Positions 60,493-64,000 of a stretch of DNA of 64,000 nt are shown one piece after another. Position 1 is the stretch's first letter; each line of letters begins with the position of its first letter. The position numbers and the translations under genes are program-made. Under the pieces are notes generated by a model. That model ran no database searches. It worked only from the letters and a program-made list of their open reading frames with translations, and had not been told where the DNA came from. The stretch comes from Anaerorhabdus furcosa (GTDB lineage: Bacteria; Bacillota_I; Bacilli_A; Erysipelotrichales; Erysipelotrichaceae), in NCBI RefSeq assembly GCF_900167375.1, contig NZ_FUWY01000003.1, positions 124,001 through 188,000 of the forward strand, written 5' to 3'.

Positions 60493-60907
60493 TTGTAGTT
60501 CCTCCATTTATCTTTCTATATTCTTCTTCATTCACTTTTTCTAACCACTCTGTGTTATAACCACTTGCTGGAATTTCAATCGCAATATGACTTAGCCAAT
60601 CGGTAGTATTTGCACCATGCCAGTGTTTAACTTCACTTGGTATATGGATAACATCTCCTTTTTGAATTGAGATCGCTGTTTTACCTTCTTCTTGATAAAA
60701 TCCTTTGCCTGCAGTTACCATAAGTATTTGTCCACCATTGTGGTGAATGTGCCAATTATTAATACATCCTGGTTCAAATGTTACATTGCTTATTCTAATA
60801 TCTTTTTCATTTAAAGTACTCAAATACGCTTGTCCAGAAAAATATTGACCGTATATTTCCGGCATAATTTCTCCTAAATTAAAACAACTTAACTCTTTAT
60901 CTTCCAT
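60485..60907 (-). CDS. Cupin-domain protein
   Basis: A 140-residue protein with a single cupin fold. Motif 1 is NNWHIHHNGGQILMVTAGKG (His, His and Gln as metal ligands) near residue 52, motif 2 is GDVIHIPSEVKHWHGA near residue 88. Small cupins of this kind are often found with carboxymuconolactone-decarboxylase-like and alcohol dehydrogenase genes in MerR-controlled operons. Enzymatic role unknown. It is the first gene after the MerR-type promoter at 60931-60961. Confidence 0.87.
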   Translation of the reverse strand: MEDKELSCFNLGEIMPEIYGQYFSGQAYLSTLNEKDIRISNVTFEPGCINNWHIHHNGGQILMVTAGKGFYQEEGKTAISIQKGDVIHIPSEVKHWHGANTTDWLSHIAIEIPASGYNTEWLEKVNEEEYRKINGGTTNE

Positions 60908-60930
60908 TATTTGCCTCCTTTAGTAGTTTA

Positions 60931-60961
60931 AACATACACCCTAAAGTTGACTTTAGGTCAA
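60931..60961 (-). promoter_or_regulatory. MerR-type promoter with a palindromic operator and 19-bp spacer
   Basis: On the minus strand TTGACC (60961-60956) and TATGTT (60936-60931) are 19 bases apart, the long spacing typical of MerR-activated promoters. The spacer holds the perfect palindrome CCTAAAGT-CA-ACTTTAGG (60957-60940). Similar CCTAAAGTTAACTTTAGG operators are used by the AdhR/NmlR-like MerR regulators of aldehyde stress. No MerR gene is in the window. Confidence 0.82.
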
Positions 60962-60969
60962 GTCTTAAT

Positions 60970-61692
60970 TTAACTTTCTCGTATTTCTTCAATTAGTTTT
61001 ACTATTTCTTTTTCTTGATCTTGAGTTAATTTATACCATGTGACTTTATTGTTTGTACCTTGAGCATATTCATAACGTAATATAATCACATGATTCATTT
61101 GGTTTAAGGTAAATGAATGATACGTTTCCTCAAACATATGATTCTCCATATTAAAATATAGAATTGGCATCCCAATTACAAAATTAATTTGTGTTTCATT
61201 ATAAAAATTACTAAGGTCAATTGGTTCATCAATTTCTTCAAACGCAGCTAATATACTTAATATTCGATTTGTATCAAACTCCTCAAAACTATCGTTTTCA
61301 TTGTTTATAAATAAGGTATAGTTGTTGGTATCAATATAGTATTGGTGATTTGTATCCACAAGATAAACATTGCGCTTTCCTTCCCAACCATCTATTTCAA
61401 ATACGTGATATGGTTGTACAACTTCACCATTTGTTAGAATCGGTGTATCATCATAAAAAAATAGAACTTTCTGATTATCTTTTGATATAGCAGCATTTTC
61501 AAGTTTACCATCTACTCTCATTTCAATAAATTGGTTTGTACTTCCAAACTTTACATCATGACCATCAAATTCCAATTGATAGGCAACATCAAAAGGATTA
61601 AACACTTCATTAACTGAAAGAAAATATAAAACTGCAAAAACTGATAAAATTATTGTACCTAGAATAATTATAATTTTCGCTATTTTTTTCAT
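60970..61692 (-). CDS. Unknown membrane-anchored protein
   Basis: A 240-residue protein with one N-terminal hydrophobic helix (about 4-27, IAKIIIILGTIILSVFAVLYFL) and an outer part rich in Tyr, Asn and Glu. There is no lipobox Cys, so it is an anchored or secreted protein rather than a lipoprotein. The outer part alternates short beta-like strands (FEIDGWEGKRNVYLVDTNHQ). I do not recognise a family. It precedes the cupin operon, which has its own promoter. Confidence 0.6.
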   Translation of the reverse strand: MKKIAKIIIILGTIILSVFAVLYFLSVNEVFNPFDVAYQLEFDGHDVKFGSTNQFIEMRVDGKLENAAISKDNQKVLFFYDDTPILTNGEVVQPYHVFEIDGWEGKRNVYLVDTNHQYYIDTNNYTLFINNENDSFEEFDTNRILSILAAFEEIDEPIDLSNFYNETQINFVIGMPILYFNMENHMFEETYHSFTLNQMNHVIILRYEYAQGTNNKVTWYKLTQDQEKEIVKLIEEIRES

Positions 61693-61706
61693 TCAGTTTC
61701 TCCTCT

Positions 61707-62162
61707 TTATTTCTCGAATACTTTTTTAACCATAACTAATTCGGAGTTTATATCCTTTTCCCCATTAAACTCAAACCCATTCTTTTTGTAGAGTTGAATT
61801 GCTGGTAAGTTTGATTCATATACACTCAAATATATCTCACTTACAAGATAGGTATTCATTATTTTATCAATTAAGATTGGTAAAACTTCTTTAGCATATC
61901 CTCTTCCTTGATATCGTTCATCAATGAAAAATCGATCTAACCATACACGCCCATGCTCACCTTCTTCTTTCCACATACCATACATCGCAAAACCAACATT
62001 CTCTTTATCTAACTTGATTAATGTTGGTTTCCATAAAGATAGTTCTCTTGCCTCTTGAATACATTCTTCTACTGTTTCTATTGTATTTCTTTGATCATCT
62101 TTTACATGTAAATCTAAAACATCTTCAAGACAATTAAATGCATTTTCAAATTCTATCAACAT
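61707..62162 (-). CDS. GNAT-family N-acetyltransferase
   Basis: A 151-residue GNAT protein. The acetyl-CoA motif is RYQGRGYAKEVLPILI near residue 91, with GFAMYGMW before it and YKKNGFEF after it. It resembles the BltD/PaiA-like diamine acetyltransferases, but the substrate is uncertain. The ATG at 62162 is preferred for its spacing from AAAGG; an earlier ATG at 62171 abuts that site. Two direct repeats (TTGTCTAAGT) at 62228 and 62248 lie upstream. Confidence 0.85.
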   Translation of the reverse strand: MLIEFENAFNCLEDVLDLHVKDDQRNTIETVEECIQEARELSLWKPTLIKLDKENVGFAMYGMWKEEGEHGRVWLDRFFIDERYQGRGYAKEVLPILIDKIMNTYLVSEIYLSVYESNLPAIQLYKKNGFEFNGEKDINSELVMVKKVFEK

Positions 62163-62227
62163 ATATTTCATCCTTTAGCCGTAGTTATCAATATAGTACA
62201 ACTTTTGAATCTTTTATTCTACACCCG

Positions 62228-62257
62228 TTGTCTAAGTGGTCATTTTATTGTCTAAGT
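62228..62257 (-). promoter_or_regulatory. Two direct repeats upstream of the GNAT gene
   Basis: TTGTCTAAGT occurs at 62228-62237 and 62248-62257; the starts are 20 bases apart, about two helical turns. They lie between the trxB terminator and the GNAT start and could be an operator. Confidence 0.4.
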
Positions 62258-62267
62258 CGCATAAGAA

Positions 62268-62287
62268 AAACTACTCGAAAGTAGTTT
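62268..62287 (-). terminator. Intrinsic terminator of trxB
   Basis: AAACTACT pairs with AGTAGTTT around a 4-nt CGAA loop (TTCG on the minus strand), followed by TTTTTCTTA. It overlaps the trxB stop codon. Confidence 0.85.
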
Positions 62288-63203
62288 AACCTTTAATATA
62301 ATGGAATGCACTTTGAGCAGCTACCGCACCATCTCCACAAGCAGTAATTACTTGACGAAGTACTTTACTAATGCAATCTCCTGCCGCAAAAATACCTTTA
62401 ACACTTGTTTCCATATTTTCATCCACAAGGATATAACCTTGCTTATCCATAATTCCCAAATCTTTAGCGAATTCAGTATTTGGATCTGCACCAATATAAG
62501 GGAATACAGCTTTTGTTTCCACAGTCATTCTTTCTTTAGTATCAACATCCTCAAGAACGATTGCTCCAACTTTTCCATCTTGTTCAATGATTTCAACTGG
62601 AATGTGTTTTTTAATAAGATTAATTTTTGACTCTTGTTCAATCTTCGATTGAATGATTGGTTCCGCTCTAAATACATCGCGGCGAATAACAATATTTACT
62701 TGTGATGCAAATTGAGTTAAATAAAGTGATTCTTCCAATGCTGAATTTCCTCCACCAATGACTGTAACTACTTTATCTCTAAAGAAGGCTCCATCACAAA
62801 CTGCACAATAAGAAACCCCTTTACCTGTTAACTTATCTTCATTAGGTATATTTAGTAAACGCTCTTTTGTACCTGTTGCAATAATAATTGCGTGCGCTGT
62901 ATATTCAGTTCCATCTGCCGCAATTATTTTTTTGACCTCTCCGTCTTCAATTTTAGCTATATCGCCATACAAATACTCAGCACCAAAATGAGTTGAATGT
63001 TCAAACATCTGATACGCTAAGTCTGCACCATTCATTTCTTTAATACTTGGATAGTTTTGAATTTCAAATGTTTTAATTAGTTTTCCACCTGGTGCTTCTT
63101 TTTCTAACATCGCTACTTTAAGTCCTGCGCGACTTGCATAAATAGCTGCAGTCATCCCAGCTGGTCCACCACCGATTATTACTACATCATATTGTACGTC
63201 CAT
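62286..63203 (-). CDS. trxB: Thioredoxin reductase
   Basis: A 305-residue flavoprotein. FAD-binding VVIIGGGPAGMTAAIYASRAG at the start, the redox-active CAVC in SYCAVCDGAFF near residue 132, the NADPH motif GGGNSALEESLYL near 155, and FAAGDCISKVLRQV near 270 are typical. It reduces thioredoxin with NADPH. It overlaps the end of the Lgt-HAD gene by 22 bases and has a GGAGG site inside that gene, so the two are translated from one mRNA. Confidence 0.96.
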   Translation of the reverse strand: MDVQYDVVIIGGGPAGMTAAIYASRAGLKVAMLEKEAPGGKLIKTFEIQNYPSIKEMNGADLAYQMFEHSTHFGAEYLYGDIAKIEDGEVKKIIAADGTEYTAHAIIIATGTKERLLNIPNEDKLTGKGVSYCAVCDGAFFRDKVVTVIGGGNSALEESLYLTQFASQVNIVIRRDVFRAEPIIQSKIEQESKINLIKKHIPVEIIEQDGKVGAIVLEDVDTKERMTVETKAVFPYIGADPNTEFAKDLGIMDKQGYILVDENMETSVKGIFAAGDCISKVLRQVITACGDGAVAAQSAFHYIKG

Positions 63204-64000
63204 GGATGATCCTCCTTCACTATTTCTTTAATATCTTTTAAATCATGAATAATTACATTTGGTTTTGCATCTTTAAGAGCTTGAATACGATCCTCATTAA
63301 ATATATAACCAATTGAGTACACACCTGCATTGTGAGCAGCAACAATATCTGTTGCACTATCGCCAACATAAATGCATGAATCATGACCCTCGTTGAGCAT
63401 TTGACAAGCCTTGAAGATTCCTTCTGGATTAGGTTTGCCATGTTGCACATCATTTTGACCCACTATAACATCCACATATTGTGTTAAATTAAACAAATCT
63501 AAACCTAATTTAACACCATCATTAAATTTTGTAGATACGATACCTATTTTATATCCTTCTTCCTTTAATGATTTAAGTAAGTCTTCTGCATTCTCCATTG
63601 GTTTAACAAACTCAGGGTGAATTTTAAAATTGTATTCTCGATATTCATTAATTAATTCATCAACGTTTTTATCTGGAAAATATTTTGGGAACATCTTCGC
63701 GAGCGGAGGTCCTAACACTTCCAATTGTTTTTCTTTATCAAACTCATCTGCAGTACGATATTTTTCAAACAGATGACGATATGTTTCTAGTATTGCAGGT
63801 TCTGTATCCAGTAAAGTACCATCCAAATCAAATAACATTAATGGTTTTGACTCTTTCATAAATTTCCTAAATAAACCTAAATAACCAAGGACTCCTACAA
63901 AAATGAAAACTACCGATATAAGTTGTGCCATACGAATTGGTCCAAACATTAAACTATCTGTTCTCATTCCCTCTACAATGAAACGACTCCATCCATACCA
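63182..64000 (-). CDS. lgt: Prolipoprotein diacylglyceryl transferase fused to a HAD phosphatase (partial)
   Basis: The frame runs off the right edge. The visible first residues WYGWSRFIVEGMRTDSLM and the helix up to GYLGLFRKF are the C-terminus of Lgt, the membrane enzyme that lipidates prolipoproteins. Without a stop, a full HAD phosphatase follows: motif I LMLFDLDGTLLDTEP, motif II IVSTK, HGKPNPEG (Lys), and motif IV YVGDSATDIVAAHNAG. This half resembles PpaX/Gph-like phosphatases. In many Bacillota lgt and ppaX are neighbouring genes; here they share one frame. An internal ATG at 63856 with AGGA upstream could also yield the HAD part alone. Confidence 0.85.
   Translation of the reverse strand, partial: WYGWSRFIVEGMRTDSLMFGPIRMAQLISVVFIFVGVLGYLGLFRKFMKESKPLMLFDLDGTLLDTEPAILETYRHLFEKYRTADEFDKEKQLEVLGPPLAKMFPKYFPDKNVDELINEYREYNFKIHPEFVKPMENAEDLLKSLKEEGYKIGIVSTKFNDGVKLGLDLFNLTQYVDVIVGQNDVQHGKPNPEGIFKACQMLNEGHDSCIYVGDSATDIVAAHNAGVYSIGYIFNEDRIQALKDAKPNVIIHDLKDIKEIVKEDHPWTYNMM

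Noticed and set aside
1-64000. tRNA, rRNA, CRISPR arrays, known riboswitches and insertion sequences.
   Set aside because: No cloverleaf or GGTTCGAATC-type T-arm, no regularly spaced repeats, no transposase reading frame, and no T-box or standard riboswitch core was recognised.

Overview
The window is AT-rich DNA from a low-GC Gram-positive bacterium (Bacillota). Strong AGGAGG-type ribosome sites, many PTS operons with BglG- and RpiR-type regulators, a MutL with an endonuclease motif, and enzymes of uronate and short-chain sugar metabolism suggest a gut-dwelling fermenter, most likely of the Erysipelotrichia. That placement is inference, because no rRNA or other lineage marker lies in the window. 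Most genes are on the minus strand. I saw no tRNA, rRNA, CRISPR array or insertion sequence.

Layout. 1-3.9 kb: part of a MalT-like regulator, a lone tyrosine recombinase and a Rieske oxygenase (accessory DNA). 4.2-13.4 kb: an ascorbate-type PTS with three aldolases of different superfamilies and a SIS isomerase, followed by its BglG-type regulator and a split transketolase. 13.6-16 kb: a GGDEF signalling protein. 16-23 kb: a mannose-family PTS, an M20 amidohydrolase, 6-phosphogluconate dehydrogenase and an EamA exporter, with a divergent RpiR regulator; this looks like a gluconate or gluconyl-conjugate pathway. 23.4-25 kb: a secreted protein with a small membrane partner, next to the wreck of a GHKL (AgrC-like) sensor kinase. 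25-34.7 kb: a sugar-phosphate kinase, a HAD phosphatase and a hexuronate pathway (UxaB, UxaA, UxuA, a mannonate oxidoreductase-like SDR, KdgK, KdgA); no uronate isomerase is present. 34.8-47.5 kb: a fructose-type PTS with a class II aldolase, BglG and DeoR regulators, a transaldolase, several dehydrogenases, an RpiB-like isomerase and an AEC transporter. 47.5-51.2 kb: a CpXC zinc-finger protein, a sigma factor fused to a membrane-spanning sensor, and TcdA. 51.2-59.2 kb: miaA, mutL, a DUF6440-like gene, proC, a RhuM-Fic fusion and mutS. 59.3-64 kb: an alcohol dehydrogenase and cupin pair under a MerR-type promoter, then trxB and an Lgt-HAD fusion.

The most unusual feature is a repeated, structured element of about 130 nt present four times (26.9, 54.1, 54.6 and 56.6 kb). 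Each copy begins at or just after the stop codon of a minus-strand gene and ends in that gene's intrinsic terminator. The copies share two unpaired C-rich motifs (reading the minus strand) and two hairpins whose stems change in compensating ways. I know of no family that matches it. A second shared signal, a TTACCGGTTTATAAT-like box, occurs five times between 34.7 and 47.5 kb and may mark a regulon of the local sugar regulators.
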